Positions 52,334 through 61,914 of a DNA stretch of 64,000 nt are shown piece by piece (within the stretch, counting starts at the first letter, position 1; every line of letters starts with the position of its first letter). This stretch comes from Lewinella sp. W8 (GTDB lineage Bacteria > Bacteroidota > Bacteroidia > Chitinophagales > Saprospiraceae). Under the pieces are notes generated by a model. The model was not told where the DNA came from and did no database searches. It was given only the letters and a program-made list of their open reading frames with translations. The stretch lies in contig NZ_SNAQ03000015.1 of NCBI RefSeq assembly GCF_004375085.3, positions 1-64,000 on the forward strand, in the 5' to 3' direction. The position numbers and the translations under genes were made by a program.

Positions 52334-52891
52334 TTAGGCATTCTTTATGTCCAGTTGTTGTTGCAGGAGATCCTGGAGTTTCCTCCGGGCCCTCACCAGG
52401 TTAGATTTTGACGTGCTTTCCGAAATCCCCAGCGTGCGGGCGATTTCTTCGTGGCGGAAACCATCGATAACGTACATATTAAATACCGTACGGTAGGAAG
52501 TTGTTAAAGACTGTACCAGTTTTATGAGTTCCTGATAGCTGATCTGGCTGAGAATTTCTTCCCGGGCAGCAATGTCCTTTGCGTTTTCCATAGCTGTTTC
52601 CTTGCGGTATTTATGCTGCTGCTTGATGTGGTTGATGGCGGTATTGACCAAGATGGTCCGGAACCAGGGTTTGAACGGACGGCTCTCGTCAAATCGCCGA
52701 ACGTTTTTAAACACCTTGAGGAAGGCGTCATTGACGACCGAAATGGCCGCCGGCTCCTCCTCAACGTACCGAATCGCTACACTCATCCCGTAAGCGTAGT
52801 AGAGCTTATAGAGCGCATGCTGGCTTTCCCGTCGCTGCTTCCGACAGCCGGCCAGTATACCCGGTAAGTGTTGATCCGTTAGTTGGGACAT
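52334..52891 (-). CDS. ECF-type RNA polymerase sigma factor
   Basis: 185 residues. The sigma-70 region 2 part has AISVVNDAFLKVFKNVRRFDE and FKPWFRTILVNTAINHIKQQ, region 4 has LTTSYRTVFNMYVIDGFRHE and ARTLGISESTSKSNLVRARR, the usual DNA-recognition helix. The typical short linker between regions 2 and 4 is present. It should direct transcription of a small regulon, perhaps including itself. It overlaps or abuts the downstream membrane partner, which is the expected anti-sigma arrangement. It is divergent from ruvB. Confidence 0.93.
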   Translation of the reverse strand: MSQLTDQHLPGILAGCRKQRRESQHALYKLYYAYGMSVAIRYVEEEPAAISVVNDAFLKVFKNVRRFDESRPFKPWFRTILVNTAINHIKQQHKYRKETAMENAKDIAAREEILSQISYQELIKLVQSLTTSYRTVFNMYVIDGFRHEEIARTLGISESTSKSNLVRARRKLQDLLQQQLDIKNA

Positions 52892-53129
52892 TCGTTAGGT
52901 TATGAGCATCCTGTATTCCCCCTTACCATAGCTAATTCCAAAAGGCTGCGCGATGGCGGATTTTTTTTCCTGAAAGGATGCATTCCTAAATATCGGCACT
53001 ACCCTCCGGCCCCCACCGGATCATTTGGCAAGAATGTCGGCACCGGGCAATTCGGGGCGTCGACAAACTTACCAACAAAATGTTCCCCCATTCCGACAAT
53101 TCCTACCATTTGCCGTACCTTGTCCGCAC

Positions 53130-54158
53130 ATGAATGAGCATCTCGATCCCCACGCCAATCGCTTAGGGGCGGAAGACACCGCCATGGAACGGGCCCTGCG
53201 CCCGGACTCCCTGGATGACTTCAGCGGCCAACCCAAGATCGTCGACAACCTGAAGGTCTTCATCCAGGCGGCCCTCATGCGCGGCGACAGCCTCGACCAC
53301 GTGCTCCTCCATGGCCCTCCCGGGCTAGGGAAAACCACCCTGAGCCACATCATCGCCAACGAACTGGGGGCCGAACTCAAGCTCACCAGCGGCCCCGTGC
53401 TCGAAAAACCCGGAGACCTCGCCGGACTACTGACCAACCTCAGCGAAGGGGACGTCCTGTTCATCGACGAAATCCATCGGCTCAACAACGTAGTGGAGGA
53501 ATACCTCTATTCCGCCATGGAAGATTACCGGATCGACATCATGATCGACAGCGGGCCCAACGCCCGCTCGGTGCAAATCAGCCTGGAGCCCTTTACACTC
53601 GTGGGCGCCACCACCCGGATGGGACTTCTGACCGCCCCCATGCGGGCCCGCTTCGGCATCAACTGCCTGCTCGATTACTACGACCTCCCTACCCTGGTGA
53701 AGATCATCAAGCGCAGCTGCTCCATCATGGACGTCCCCATCACCGAGGACGGCGCCGTGGAAATTGCCCGGCGCAGCCGGGGCACCCCCCGGATCGCCAA
53801 CGCCCTGCTGCGGCGCATCCGCGACTTCGCCCAGGTAAAGGGCAGCGGTACCATCGATAAGAAAATCGCCGACTTCGGCCTCGCGGCCCTGAACGTAGAC
53901 GAGGGCGGACTCGACGAGATGGACAACAAAATCCTGGACGCCATCATCAATAAATTCAAGGGCGGTCCGGTCGGACTCACGACCATCGCTACGGCCGTGG
54001 GCGAAGACGCCGGCACCATCGAAGAAGTCCATGAGCCCTTCCTCATCATGGAGGGCTACCTGCAGCGGACCCCACGTGGCCGCCAGGCCACAGAAAAAGC
54101 CTACCACCACATCGGGGCCACACCTCCCGGAGCAGCGGGGACGTTGTTTGAGTTTTAG
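53130..54158 (+). CDS. ruvB: Holliday junction branch migration ATPase RuvB
   Basis: 342 residues from ATG 53130, the usual RuvB length; the frame continues upstream without homology. [20 protein letters not shown] is the family start. Walker A is [10 protein letters not shown] (61-70), Walker B is [10 protein letters not shown] (108-117), and sensor I/arginine-finger region is [20 protein letters not shown]. The C-terminal winged helix ends [20 protein letters not shown]. With RuvA it drives branch migration of Holliday junctions. RuvA and RuvC are not nearby. Confidence 0.97.
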   Translation: MNEHLDPHANRLGAEDTAMERALRPDSLDDFSGQPKIVDNLKVFIQAALMRGDSLDHVLLHGPPGLGKTTLSHIIANELGAELKLTSGPVLEKPGDLAGLLTNLSEGDVLFIDEIHRLNNVVEEYLYSAMEDYRIDIMIDSGPNARSVQISLEPFTLVGATTRMGLLTAPMRARFGINCLLDYYDLPTLVKIIKRSCSIMDVPITEDGAVEIARRSRGTPRIANALLRRIRDFAQVKGSGTIDKKIADFGLAALNVDEGGLDEMDNKILDAIINKFKGGPVGLTTIATAVGEDAGTIEEVHEPFLIMEGYLQRTPRGRQATEKAYHHIGATPPGAAGTLFEF

Positions 54159-54220
54159 GTAAGCTAGCGCCCCTTGCCCCTTTAGTTAATCAATTGGCCA
54201 TCCATCACCTGAATTTTCCA

Positions 54221-54242
54221 GTAGCGCCGGATTTATCCGGCG
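54221..54242. repeat. REP-like GTAG hairpin
   Basis: GTAG followed by CGCCGGAT, a TT loop and ATCCGGCG. It is almost identical to the element at 8203, 46 kb away. Confidence 0.55.
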
Positions 54243-54386
54243 AAAAGTCTGATTCAACGGCTAAAGTCATTTTTACCACAACCCCAAAGTCCCCGGGCGA
54301 AGTGTCTCCGTCATTCAATCCTTCACTCCCTCCGTCATTCCATCCCTCAATCCTTCAATCCCTCCATCCTTCAATCCCTCCATCAT

Positions 54387-54418
54387 CAAAAAAGCGCCCC
54401 CCATCACTGGGAGGCGCC
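54387..54418 (-). terminator. Intrinsic terminator of the TonB receptor gene
   Basis: Read leftward: GGCGCCTCCC, AGTGAT loop, GGGGGGCGCT, then TTTTTTG. It follows the stop at 54450 by about 32 bp. Confidence 0.88.
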
Positions 54419-54449
54419 AAACGATTACGAAGTAATCTAGTGCAAAGTC

Positions 54450-57356
54450 TTAGATACCGTAGCTCAGGCTGACGCTGAAGGTGCGTCCCCGCTGGTAACG
54501 GGTGAAGTCGTACTCCTGGCCCAGGAAGGTAGAGAAGCTGCGGAAGTCGGGGTCAATGAGGTTCCGGGCCCGCAGGCTCACCTTGAGGTTGTTGAATGCT
54601 TTGGAAACGGACAGGTCCAGCTGACTACGTCCCTGCTCAAAAATGTCGGGCGTACCGGGGCGGCCGATGGACTGCAGGCGATCACTGAAGTAGTTGTATG
54701 CAATGATGGCATCCCAAGGGTTATCTCCCGTGGTACGGTAAGCCAGGTTGGTGTTGATCACGAAGTCCGACTGGCCGTTGAAGGGGCGCTCACAGACGAA
54801 GTTCTCGTTCAGGGCGAGTCCCTGCTCACATTCCCGGTCGGCAATGTCCTGGTTGGACTGAATGACCGCCAGGTTATTGCTCAGCGTAAAGTTGCTCAGC
54901 GCGGGGCTCAGGAAGCCCAGGGACTTACGGATTTCAAATTCAATTCCGTAAAGGTTAGCCGATTCCGTGTTGGTCCAGGTAAACTGCTGGTTACCACCAC
55001 CACCGGGTAGGAAGGTTACTACGATGGGGTTGGTGAACTCCTTGTAGAACGCGCTAAAGCTGACGATCTCACCGTTGCCCTGCTCGGGGAAAATCTCGTA
55101 GCGCAGGTCAAAGTTGTCGATGGTTGACAGCGTCAGGTTCACGTTACCCACCACGTCCGGGTCCACCCCGTTGAAGGAAGCGAAGGGCGCCAGTTCCCGC
55201 ATGTTGGGCCGGGCCACGGTGCGGGAGTAAGAACCCCGCAGGTTGTGGTTCGGCTTCGTGTTATAGACGAAGTTGATGGCCGGCATGAAGTTGGTGGTGT
55301 CAATGTTGGCTACTTGCAGGTCCCGGTTGCTGGGATCAACGATGTCGGCGATATCGCTGGCGATGTCGATCATGGTCCGCTCGGCGCGGACCCCACCGGT
55401 AATCTTGAGGCGTTCTCCGAAGCCGTAGGTGGCCATCAGGTAACCCGCCGCCACTTCGTCGGTGCCCACGTAGCTGTTTCCTTCGGAGGTCGTGTTGATG
55501 ATGGACAAACCAATATCGTTGGACCCCGGCTCACCGCCAATAATGCCGGTGTTATCGTCGCCAAAGAACAGGTCAAAGTCGCCGTCGAGCTGGCTGAAGG
55601 TCAGGCCGTTGCCGGAGCGCTGGTAGTATTCGATCTGACGCTCGTTGAAGTCCCGCTCCTTGGTGCGGTACTGTCCGCCGAACTTGATAAGATTGGCGCT
55701 GGATTTTTCCGTCAGGAAGGGCAGGGTAAAATCCAGTTTACCTTCGTAGGATTCGTCCGTCAGGTCACGGAAGAAACGGCTCGGCTGGCGGAACTGGGAG
55801 GGGTCATTGAGGAAGCTGGTGGCCTGCTCGATGTACTCCATGTAGCGGAAGTCCGGCTCGTTCTGGTTACTGGTCACGTAGTTAGCCGTCCAGTTAATTT
55901 TCAGTTTGTTCAGCCCTACCACGGTGTGCTCACCCTGGAGCACATAGTCGGTAAGCTCCCGCTCCAGAAAGGCAGATTCCCGGCCAACGAAGTTGTTGTC
56001 CGGCTCGCCACTGGCTCCCTTGGATTCGTTACTACCCTGGGAGATTTTGACGGTGGCCGTACCCTGGTGGCTGTAGAGGGTGTAGAAGGAGATGTTGCTG
56101 GAGGGGCTCACCCGCAGGTTCAGGCCCACCATACCGCCCACGTCGGAGCTTTCCTGGCTCAGGTCACGGCGCAGGTCGAAGACTTCCTGCAGGGCCGTAG
56201 CGCCCAGTCCGGGAGTCAGGAACTGACCGGTAATACCGTTGTCGTAGGCAAAGTAATCCTTGCTGGCCGACACGGTGGCGAAGACACCGAGTGGCATCGT
56301 ACCCAGCTTGAACTGGTTACCGATATTGGCGCTGAAGCTGTAGTTCATGGGGGAGTTGGCCTCCTGGATACCGAATCCGGGACCGAAAGCATCCGTCACT
56401 TCTTCCAGTGACTGAGCAAGCTCATCGTCCCTGCGGCCCCGGCGCACGGCACCGCGGGAGAAGGTACCCAGCTCCTGAAAGCGAGCGGCATCAAGGTCCA
56501 CGGGAAGGGAGAGGCGCTCGTCGGGGTAGCCAAAGGAATTGGCGTCGTTACCCTCGTAAGTCAGGAAGTCGTCCTGAAAGTTGGATTGGGTATTGACGGA
56601 AGTTCCGAAGGAAAGGCCCCAGGTAAAACGCTCGGGCAGCGCTTTGATCTTCACGTCCACACTACCTCCGGTGAAGTCACCGGGCAGATCGGGGGTAAAG
56701 GTCTTGGAGGCGGAGATATTGTCGAGGATGCTGGTGGGAATCAGGTCAAGCTGAGCACTGTTCCGGTAGGGATCGATACTCGGCAACCGCAGGCCGTTGA
56801 TGGTCGTGGCCGAGTAACGGTCACCCAGGCCCCGTACGTACACGTACTTTCCGTCAACGACCGTCGTTCCGGTCACCTTCGTCAGCGCCGCAGAGACCGT
56901 CCCCGCTCCGAGGGAGGAGATTTCCTGCTGACTGATGAAGTCCTTGGCGTTAACGTCGTTACGACGCAGGCGCATAACCGCAGCGGTACCGCGTTCGAGG
57001 GCCTTCTCGGTTACCACGACTTCGGTCAGGTCGATACCACCGTCGGCATCGGGGTCAAAAACGATGTCGAGTAAAGTCGTCTCGTTGGCCTTTACTTCTA
57101 CGCCCTCTACTTTTTGGTCGGCGTAACCAATGAAGGTGGCAATGAGGGTGTAGACACCAGGATCCGCTTTAAACTGGTACTTTCCATCGATGTAATCCGC
57201 CTGTCCACCAATGGTGGTCCCTTCGATTACGACGTTAGCACCGTAAAGCACTTCGCCGTCTTTATCGAGGATGGTGCCAGAAACCGCACCCTGTTGGGCG
57301 TAGGTTGTTGCCGCAATTAGCAACGTAATGGCAGTGAGTAAAATGCGGTTGAGCAT
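54450..57356 (-). CDS. TonB-dependent receptor with N-terminal CarbopepD domain
   Basis: 968 residues. A signal peptide (LLTAITLLIAATTYAQ) leads to a CarbopepD regulatory-like domain (about 24-105: AVSGTILDKDGEVLYGANVV), then LTEVVVTEKALERGTAAVMRLR as the start of the plug, with YVRGLGDRYSATTINGLRLP, IPTSILDNISASKTFTPDLP and GDFTGGSVDVKIKALPE, a plug type different from SusC. A barrel follows, ending RGRTFSVSLSYGI. No SusD gene accompanies it. Instead a large T9SS beta-helix protein is 331 bp upstream on the same strand, probably a functional partner. The substrate is unknown; TonB, ExbB and ExbD are elsewhere. Confidence 0.93.
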   Translation of the reverse strand: MLNRILLTAITLLIAATTYAQQGAVSGTILDKDGEVLYGANVVIEGTTIGGQADYIDGKYQFKADPGVYTLIATFIGYADQKVEGVEVKANETTLLDIVFDPDADGGIDLTEVVVTEKALERGTAAVMRLRRNDVNAKDFISQQEISSLGAGTVSAALTKVTGTTVVDGKYVYVRGLGDRYSATTINGLRLPSIDPYRNSAQLDLIPTSILDNISASKTFTPDLPGDFTGGSVDVKIKALPERFTWGLSFGTSVNTQSNFQDDFLTYEGNDANSFGYPDERLSLPVDLDAARFQELGTFSRGAVRRGRRDDELAQSLEEVTDAFGPGFGIQEANSPMNYSFSANIGNQFKLGTMPLGVFATVSASKDYFAYDNGITGQFLTPGLGATALQEVFDLRRDLSQESSDVGGMVGLNLRVSPSSNISFYTLYSHQGTATVKISQGSNESKGASGEPDNNFVGRESAFLERELTDYVLQGEHTVVGLNKLKINWTANYVTSNQNEPDFRYMEYIEQATSFLNDPSQFRQPSRFFRDLTDESYEGKLDFTLPFLTEKSSANLIKFGGQYRTKERDFNERQIEYYQRSGNGLTFSQLDGDFDLFFGDDNTGIIGGEPGSNDIGLSIINTTSEGNSYVGTDEVAAGYLMATYGFGERLKITGGVRAERTMIDIASDIADIVDPSNRDLQVANIDTTNFMPAINFVYNTKPNHNLRGSYSRTVARPNMRELAPFASFNGVDPDVVGNVNLTLSTIDNFDLRYEIFPEQGNGEIVSFSAFYKEFTNPIVVTFLPGGGGNQQFTWTNTESANLYGIEFEIRKSLGFLSPALSNFTLSNNLAVIQSNQDIADRECEQGLALNENFVCERPFNGQSDFVINTNLAYRTTGDNPWDAIIAYNYFSDRLQSIGRPGTPDIFEQGRSQLDLSVSKAFNNLKVSLRARNLIDPDFRSFSTFLGQEYDFTRYQRGRTFSVSLSYGI

Positions 57357-57493
57357 ATTCCAATATGATTTAAAGGAGGGTTTGCACTAGATGCCGCAAA
57401 GGTCGGGGGGATTCCCCGTGGGTGAATTGCCCCCGAGTTTATCAAAAGGTTAAGTTTGATTTCGGCTGGAGCCTAATGTTTATGCGGTGTTTC

Positions 57494-57515
57494 GGGCGCA
57501 AGCGCAGGTGCCAGG
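57494..57515 (+). repeat. Dispersed intergenic motif, copy h
   Basis: GGGCGCAAGCGCAGGTGCCA followed by GG, between the TonB receptor and T9SS genes. Confidence 0.5.
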
Positions 57516-57616
57516 GGCCATCGCCAATGAGCAATGTGAAGCGAATGTTAATCAAATCAGGCCAACATAGTGTACACACAACACTAAGGCGCTTCAATCC
57601 CCGGTTCTTGCCAAAA

Positions 57617-57651
57617 TAAATCAGCCCGATCCGCGGAGCGAATCGGGCTGA
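57617..57651 (-). terminator. Intrinsic terminator of the T9SS beta-helix gene
   Basis: TCAGCCCGAT and ATCGGGCTGA form a perfect 10-bp stem; read leftward it is followed by TTTATTTTGG. It is 36 bp after the stop at 57687. Confidence 0.85.
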
Positions 57652-57686
57652 TGGTGACGCACCTCAGTGGTGCGGTAGGTGAGTGC

Positions 57687-60600
57687 TTACTTGTTGACCA
57701 CCAGTTTCTGGACCAGGCGGCTGCCCTGGGCGTCCAGCAGGATCAGGTAAGTACCGTTCGGCAGGTTGCCGACGTTGATGCGTACGCGCTGTTCACCGGC
57801 GCCGTACTGACGGGTGGTGGAGCTCAGCGGGCGGCCCATGAGGTCAACGACCGTCAGGGTCAGCTGGCTGGCCTGGGGCAGCGTAAAGCTCACCGTAGCC
57901 ACGTCGTAAGCGGGGTTGGGAACGGGAGCATCCAGCAGGAAGCCGTTTTCCTCCACTTCACCAACGCTGGTCGTAGCGTTGATGACGATATTGGAAGTCG
58001 TCAGGGCCGTCCAACCGTTGATCCACGCGGGCTGGGAGTTTCCGTTGTCTTCGGCGGGCTCAAAGGCACCGAAGTACTCCACGGTTTCGCAACCGTCTAC
58101 TGCGGGGGCACCGTAGCCAGCGTCGGCAAATTCATTCGGACGGGGGTCGATGTCACCACCGGCCATGTCCCGGTCCGCGTCGATGAATTTGGGGTCCAGG
58201 ATCCGGTTACCGGCGGTGGTCATCGCCGTGGCGAAGGTGGCCGATTGCGTAGTCTGAACTTCTTCGTCGGGATTCACCACCGTGAAGATATCCGCGGGGG
58301 TATCACCAAAGCCGAAGCTCCAGAAGATGTTGTTGTTCAGCTCAAGGTCACCGGCCTGGAAACGCGCCCAGGAGTCTACCTCGTCGTTGTCGCGGTCTTC
58401 GATGGCAATGGCGCTGCCGTTGAAGTCGCTGAAGATGCTGTTGTTGTACGATCCGGCGGCGTTATCGCGGAAGATAACGGCCTGCTGACGGCCTTCCCGG
58501 TTGGCGTCACCACCGGTAGCGGACTCGTTGGCACCGATACCCACGTAGGTAGCGTTACAGATGAGCGGCTGAGAGAAGGGCATGGCACCGTCGGGGGTAG
58601 CACCATCGTGCTCACCGGCCCGGCCGGTAGAGGTTCCGGGGCCCTGGAGGCTGTACCAGAACTGGCCACCACCTTTCCATCCCTGGTCGTAGTCGTAGGC
58701 ATCATCACCGCAGAAAGAAACGGCGGCGTGGTCAACCGTTACGGTACCACCAAACCATTCGATACCGTCGTCCAGGTTGGCGAATACTTCCACATAGTCA
58801 ATCTCCGTACCGGAACCCACGGCACCGAGGGTCAGGCCGTTAATTTCGTTATCGGCAGAAAGCTGGGCTCCACCGTGACGGATGGAAATGTAACGGAGAA
58901 TACCGCTGTTGTCGGCGTCGTCGTTACCCCCGTATACTGCGCGGGTTTCCGTGGCGGCAATACCTTCGATATTGTCGGTCGGATCACTGTTCGCGATCGT
59001 GGCGTTACCGAGGATGATTACCCCACCCCACTCACCGCGGTCCACGCTGGTGAAATCTTCGGGATCGTTCAGGTCATCGTCGGCGGCCGTAAAGATGATG
59101 GGGTCCGTAGCCGTGCCGGTAGCGTTGATGGTCGCATCACGGGTGATGATCAGCGCAGAGGTGTTGTCACCGGAAGTCACCCGGTCGCGGTCAAGACCAC
59201 GGATAACCGTACCGGCCTCAATGTTGAGTACTCCATCGGCCTCCAGGTATACCAGGCCGTCAAGGGTGTAACAGTTGTTACTGGTCCAGTTGTAGGTCAT
59301 GCCACCGACCAGGTCTTCGTCACGGATAACGATGCAGTCAAAGTCATCCACTTCCTCCACCAGATCACCCAGGTAGTTCATATGAGAAAGGGCCGTCCAG
59401 TCCTCCAGCCAGTTGGTGGAGTTGTTGAAGGCTCCCCGGTAAGAAACTGCCTGAAAGAAGTCATCACTGTCCGCAGGTACTCCTCCAGTCAGGGCCGCAC
59501 CCTCGGCGTCGATCCGGGGATCAAGCATCATGTTGGGTTCCCGGCTGATGCTGGCGATACCCGAGGCTCCGATTTCGTTGGCTCCTCCCAGCGTGGCATT
59601 CACCATGTCGTTGGATGCACCGGGAACGATTTCTTCGTCCTGGTTGATGGCGTTAAACAAATCGGCGGCGGTGTTGCCCGCGCCGAAGTTTTCGAACAGG
59701 TTGTTCTCAATCACGAGGTCACCGTCCAGGAAGCGCTGGTAGCTATCGATGTCGTCGTTAGGCCGGTCCTCAATGGCAATGGCCCGCTGGTTGAAGCCGG
59801 TGAACAGGGAGTTGCGGTAAGCACCTCCGGCATTGTCCCGGAACACCACGCTCTGCTGGCGGCCTTCGCGGTTGGCGTCACCGCCGGTGGCCACACCATT
59901 TTCTCCAATACCAATGTAGGTAGCGTTGTAGATGGTCGGGTTGCTGAAGGGAGCCACGTTGTCGGGCGTAGCGCCATCGTGCTCACCGGAACGACCGGTG
60001 CTCGTGTTGGGTGCCTGGATGGCGAACCAGAACTGGCCGCGTCCGCGCCATCCCTGGTCGTAGTCGAAGGCATCATCGCCGCAGAAAGCAACGGTAGCGT
60101 ACTTGACGTCCACCGTTCCTCCGAAGAATTCGATACCGTCGTCCAGGTTAGCGAATACTTCAATGTATTCAACTACCGTTCCGGAGCCCACGGCTCCTAG
60201 GGTCAGACCGTTAATTTCGTTGTCGGTAGACAGCTGAGCCCCCCCGTGGCGGATGGATACATAGCGCAGGACACCACTGTTGTCCTGATCGTTGGTACCA
60301 CCGTAAACGGCCCGGGTTTCGTTGGCCGAAATGCCTTCAATGTTGTCCGTTTCGTCGCTGTTAGCGATGGTGGCGTTACCCAAAATGATTAGACCGCCCC
60401 ATTCTCCGCGATCTACGGCGGAGAAATCTTCCGGGTCAGAAGTGTCATCGTCGTTGGCGGTAAAGATGATCGGGTTATCCGCCGCGCCTTCGGCGAAAAT
60501 CTGGGCGTCACGCGTGATGATCAGCGCAGTGGTGTTGTCACCGGTGGTGACCTGGTCCTGGGATAGTGCCTTAATTACCGTACCGGGCTCAATGTTAAGT

Positions 60601-60773
60601 CGGCCTCCGGCTTCAAGGTAAACCAGTCCGTCAAGGATGTAGGTGTTGTCGCTGGTCCAGTTGTACGTCATGTTACCCTCCAGGTCACCGTCTTTAATGG
60701 TAACCTCCGTTTGGGCAAAACTGAACGTGCTGAACAACACAGCGAACAAAAGAATTGTCAATCTGCTGATCAT
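57687..60773 (-). CDS. Internally duplicated T9SS beta-helix protein
   Basis: 1028 residues from ATG 60773 (signal MISRLTILLFAVLFSTFSFAQ); the ATG at 60815 adds 14 residues. Two ~440-residue halves are alike: each starts with DGDLEGNMTYNWTSDNTYIL / DEDLVGGMTYNWTSNNCYTL and has LDGLVYLEAGG, GEWGGLIILGNATIANSD, RHGGAQLSTDNEINGLTLGA, CGDDAFDYDQGW and GGDANREGRQQ. The wording fits a right-handed parallel beta-helix. The last ~85 residues form a T9SS type A tail (DAPVPNPAYDVATVSF to NGTYLILLDAQG). DGDGD-like Asp/Asn-rich loops may bind calcium. It is likely surface-exposed and linked to the TonB receptor that follows. Confidence 0.88.
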   Translation of the reverse strand: MISRLTILLFAVLFSTFSFAQTEVTIKDGDLEGNMTYNWTSDNTYILDGLVYLEAGGRLNIEPGTVIKALSQDQVTTGDNTTALIITRDAQIFAEGAADNPIIFTANDDDTSDPEDFSAVDRGEWGGLIILGNATIANSDETDNIEGISANETRAVYGGTNDQDNSGVLRYVSIRHGGAQLSTDNEINGLTLGAVGSGTVVEYIEVFANLDDGIEFFGGTVDVKYATVAFCGDDAFDYDQGWRGRGQFWFAIQAPNTSTGRSGEHDGATPDNVAPFSNPTIYNATYIGIGENGVATGGDANREGRQQSVVFRDNAGGAYRNSLFTGFNQRAIAIEDRPNDDIDSYQRFLDGDLVIENNLFENFGAGNTAADLFNAINQDEEIVPGASNDMVNATLGGANEIGASGIASISREPNMMLDPRIDAEGAALTGGVPADSDDFFQAVSYRGAFNNSTNWLEDWTALSHMNYLGDLVEEVDDFDCIVIRDEDLVGGMTYNWTSNNCYTLDGLVYLEADGVLNIEAGTVIRGLDRDRVTSGDNTSALIITRDATINATGTATDPIIFTAADDDLNDPEDFTSVDRGEWGGVIILGNATIANSDPTDNIEGIAATETRAVYGGNDDADNSGILRYISIRHGGAQLSADNEINGLTLGAVGSGTEIDYVEVFANLDDGIEWFGGTVTVDHAAVSFCGDDAYDYDQGWKGGGQFWYSLQGPGTSTGRAGEHDGATPDGAMPFSQPLICNATYVGIGANESATGGDANREGRQQAVIFRDNAAGSYNNSIFSDFNGSAIAIEDRDNDEVDSWARFQAGDLELNNNIFWSFGFGDTPADIFTVVNPDEEVQTTQSATFATAMTTAGNRILDPKFIDADRDMAGGDIDPRPNEFADAGYGAPAVDGCETVEYFGAFEPAEDNGNSQPAWINGWTALTTSNIVINATTSVGEVEENGFLLDAPVPNPAYDVATVSFTLPQASQLTLTVVDLMGRPLSSTTRQYGAGEQRVRINVGNLPNGTYLILLDAQGSRLVQKLVVNK

Positions 60774-61071
60774 AAGTGAAGTTGGATTTTGGAGTTGATT
60801 TAGCGCAAAGGTCACTTCGCTTCATAAACTCCCTTTTACTTTAGTGTTAACTGTAAGTTATTCGCGGATTGACACCCAAAATCAACTCACTACCAAACAT
60901 AAACAAAGTATTTTTTATTTAATTTGAAATATATTTATCCATATCCACTGATCCCTTCGTGTAGAATTCACACTTTTCCACAGTTTCCACACCCCACCGC
61001 CTTCTCCCGACAAAATGTTTCAGTTCAGCTGAAATAAACGCATCCACCCAACCGTTTAAATCCCGAATCAA
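60774..61071. other. AT-rich divergent intergenic region
   Basis: It lies between the divergent beta-helix and DUF2147 genes. The middle (60890-60960) is strongly AT-rich. TATGTTTG on the minus strand (60901-60894) fits TANNTTTG, but no -33 TTTG stands at the right distance. Confidence 0.45.
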
Positions 61072-61515
61072 ATGCAGTTAATGGCTAAACATTACTTTCT
61101 ATTCCCCTTCTTCATTTTGGTATCCTTTTTTGGACTCAGTGCGCAGAGCACCGACTCCCCCGAAGGCCGTTGGCGAACCATCGACGACGAAACCGGGGAG
61201 ACCAAAAGTATCGTTGAAATTTACGAGCAGGACGGTGCCTATTTCGGCCGGATTGCGGAAATCCTGACCAACCGGCGCGACGCCATCTGCGAGAAATGCA
61301 GCGGTGAACGAAAAGACCAGCCCGTTTTGGGAATGGTCATCGTCGAAGACCTCAAACCCTCCGGCGACTACTGGAAGGGCGGTACCATCCTCGACCCCCA
61401 GAAGGGAGCTACCTACAAGTTATCCGCCTGGTTTGAAGAGGACCCTAATACCCTTTTCATTCGTGGAAAACACTGGACGGGCCTCTTCCGTACCCAGAAG
61501 TGGCTGAGAGAGTAA
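61072..61515 (+). CDS. DUF2147 family secreted protein
   Basis: 147 residues (ATG 61072; ATG 61081 is equally possible). A signal peptide (HYFLFPFFILVSFFGLSAQ) is followed by the DUF2147 pattern: GRWRTIDDETGETKSIVEIY, DGAYFGRIAEIL, a CEKC pair, QPVLGMVIVEDLKPSGDYW, GGTILDPQKGATYKLSAWF and RGKHWTGLFRTQKWLRE. The fold is a small lipocalin-like barrel in the periplasm; the function is not known. The small gene at 61638 follows on the same strand. Confidence 0.92.
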   Translation: MQLMAKHYFLFPFFILVSFFGLSAQSTDSPEGRWRTIDDETGETKSIVEIYEQDGAYFGRIAEILTNRRDAICEKCSGERKDQPVLGMVIVEDLKPSGDYWKGGTILDPQKGATYKLSAWFEEDPNTLFIRGKHWTGLFRTQKWLRE

Positions 61516-61637
61516 ACGAGAGCGCTAAAAATTCATTCGTACCCTCGGGGAGACCACGTCCCGCCGATGTTGCGTATCTTAAAGTCGAAAGACCACTTCC
61601 CCGGTCTTTCATCATGATCAAACCTGAAGCATACCAC

Positions 61638-61874
61638 ATGAAGCAAACCTTTACCCAAAATGACATGATCGCCTATTTGTACGGCGAAAGCACCGCAGCC
61701 CAGACGCAGGCGACGGAGGCGGCCCTGGCCGCTGACCCGGTACTGCGCGGAGAGCTCGCGGAGCTCACCGAAGCCCAGGCCGCTTTACCGAAAGTGAAGT
61801 TCCAGCCCCGGCGGAGATTGCTGCGCTTCCTCCGGGACTACGCCAGCATCGACTATCAGCTGAGCGTAAGCTGA
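61638..61874 (+). CDS. Small anti-sigma-like protein without a membrane helix
   Basis: 78 residues from ATG 61638 (MKQTFTQNDMIAYLYGEST); ATG 61614 is a possible longer start, and the long frame from 61500 overlaps DUF2147 and is rejected. NDMIAYLYGE resembles the N-terminal D-LI-YLYGE helix of short Bacteroidota anti-sigma or zinc-finger-like proteins, followed by a helical AAQTQATEAALAADPVLRGE, as in RseA-like N-terminal domains. No cysteine or His pair and no membrane helix are seen. It could be a soluble sigma-factor-binding protein. A terminator follows. Confidence 0.7.
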   Translation: MKQTFTQNDMIAYLYGESTAAQTQATEAALAADPVLRGELAELTEAQAALPKVKFQPRRRLLRFLRDYASIDYQLSVS

Positions 61875-61879
61875 TCCAC

Positions 61880-61914
61880 AAAGCGCCGGACCGAGCAATC
61901 GATCCGGCGCTTTT
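61880..61914 (+). terminator. Intrinsic terminator
   Basis: AAGCGCCGGA pairs with TCCGGCGCTT around a 12-base loop, then TTC. It lies 6 bp after the stop at 61874. A run of A on the other side makes it partly bidirectional. Confidence 0.8.

Larger units (their letters stand above)
54159..54449. other. Gene-free region with REP-like hairpin and pyrimidine tract
   Basis: After ruvB come the GTAG hairpin (54221-54242), then an approximately 80-base pyrimidine-rich tract (54309-54388) made of degenerate TCAATCCCTCCATCC-like repeats, then the terminator of the leftward TonB receptor gene. Confidence 0.6.

Noticed and set aside
52341-52341. ATG 52341 as the start of the sigma-partner gene
   Set aside because: The ATG at 52317 has a GAGGA ribosome-binding-like sequence and the MDKMF opening usual for such proteins; the earlier start cannot be fully excluded.
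57651-60200. 849-codon plus-strand frame opposite the beta-helix gene
   Set aside because: It is an antisense shadow; the leftward frame has a signal peptide, internal duplication, T9SS tail and terminator.
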